A stretch of 41,368 nucleotides of DNA from Bacillota bacterium (GTDB lineage Bacteria; Bacillota; UBA4882; UBA8346), in NCBI GenBank assembly GCA_023417475.1, contig JAEZFP010000004.1, forward strand, positions 1-41,368. Direction: 5' to 3'. The position numbers were made by a program, and so were the translations under genes. Below are positions 41,216-41,368 of the stretch, piece after piece (within the stretch, counting starts at the first letter, position 1; each line of letters starts with the position of its first letter). A model generated the notes under the pieces. That model searched no databases and had not been told where the DNA came from. It was given only the letters and a program-made list of their open reading frames with translations.

Positions 41216-41368
41216 TTCGAAGCTATTTTCTAGGTAGTCCGCCACCCCGGCGCGCCGGGGCAAGCGAAGGAATGAAAATTGGGCGCGACTCACCCCCCTT
41301 CGACAGCGAATGCTTGATCCAACTTTTTACAATCCCCCTCTCTTTTGAATGACAGCCGGTTCGAAGCG

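Noticed and set aside
41352..41368. GGTTCGAA near the window end as a tRNA T-loop
   Set aside because: No acceptor or anticodon stem can be built around it in the available sequence.

Overview
The window looks like a low-to-medium GC Gram-positive anaerobe or facultative anaerobe of the Bacillota (Clostridia/Limnochordia-like). This rests on strong AAGGAGG-type ribosome binding sites, U-tailed terminators, a CD3324-type small regulator, a glycerol operon with the DUF1667 three-gene G3P dehydrogenase module, an ABC-F gene behind a leader attenuator, a CNNM transporter, and an archaeal/eukaryal-type prolyl-tRNA synthetase. I cannot name the genus. No rRNA, tRNA or CRISPR array was seen.

Layout. 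(1) 1-10400 is an accessory patchwork of mostly single genes: the edge of an IS256-like element, GNAT and phosphotransferase genes, SDR, P-loop kinase, CatB/Vat-like acetyltransferase, a secreted esterase, a CD3324-like regulator and a DUF1062 protein. Interleaved are three paralogous small coiled-coil genes (1974-2282, 3503-4063, 8867-9196) and a frameshifted gene. (2) 10474-13817 holds PhzF, NIF3-like, SAM methyltransferase and histidine phosphatase genes. (3) 14085-21277, minus strand, is the glycerol block: APC permease, DeoR/GlpR regulator, GlpK, GlpA-like dehydrogenase, FAD oxidoreductase and DUF1667 protein. (4) 21764-25490 has a CNNM transporter behind a leader-peptide/terminator leader, a 21-bp minisatellite, a Dabb protein with a WYL regulator, and a GNAT. 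(5) 25528-32712 is a plant-polysaccharide locus: a PL9 pectate-lyase lipoprotein, an ankyrin membrane protein, a LacI regulator with two operators 175 bp apart, a beta-helix/CBM3 lipoprotein and an alpha/beta hydrolase. (6) 32756-40934 has an ABC-F ATPase with attenuator, a DUF1801-like pseudogene, SelO, an S41 peptidase, a CCG-domain Fe-S protein with a creatininase-family hydrolase, and ProS. (7) The right end carries a 123-bp inverted-repeat element.

The most unusual theme is the 21-bp (seven-codon) tandem repeat. Three unrelated minisatellites of this period occur. One lengthens a coiled-coil gene. The other two lie directly behind the TAA stop codons of minus-strand genes and stay open in the frame of those genes (118-348 behind the GNAT; 23279-23596 behind the Dabb gene). 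The second of these reads as a convincing heptad coiled coil. Together with the three coiled-coil paralogs and a conserved peptide that overlaps their starts, this suggests a slippage-driven way of making or varying heptad-repeat proteins in this genome. That is inference.

Regulatory leaders are also rich: three genes (7556 CD3324-like, 21954 CNNM, 34387 ABC-F) have short leader ORFs leading into hairpins, and two of those hairpins are terminators. A LacI-type site also overlaps a promoter-like sequence upstream of the secreted esterase at 5971, which may tie it to the polysaccharide locus.
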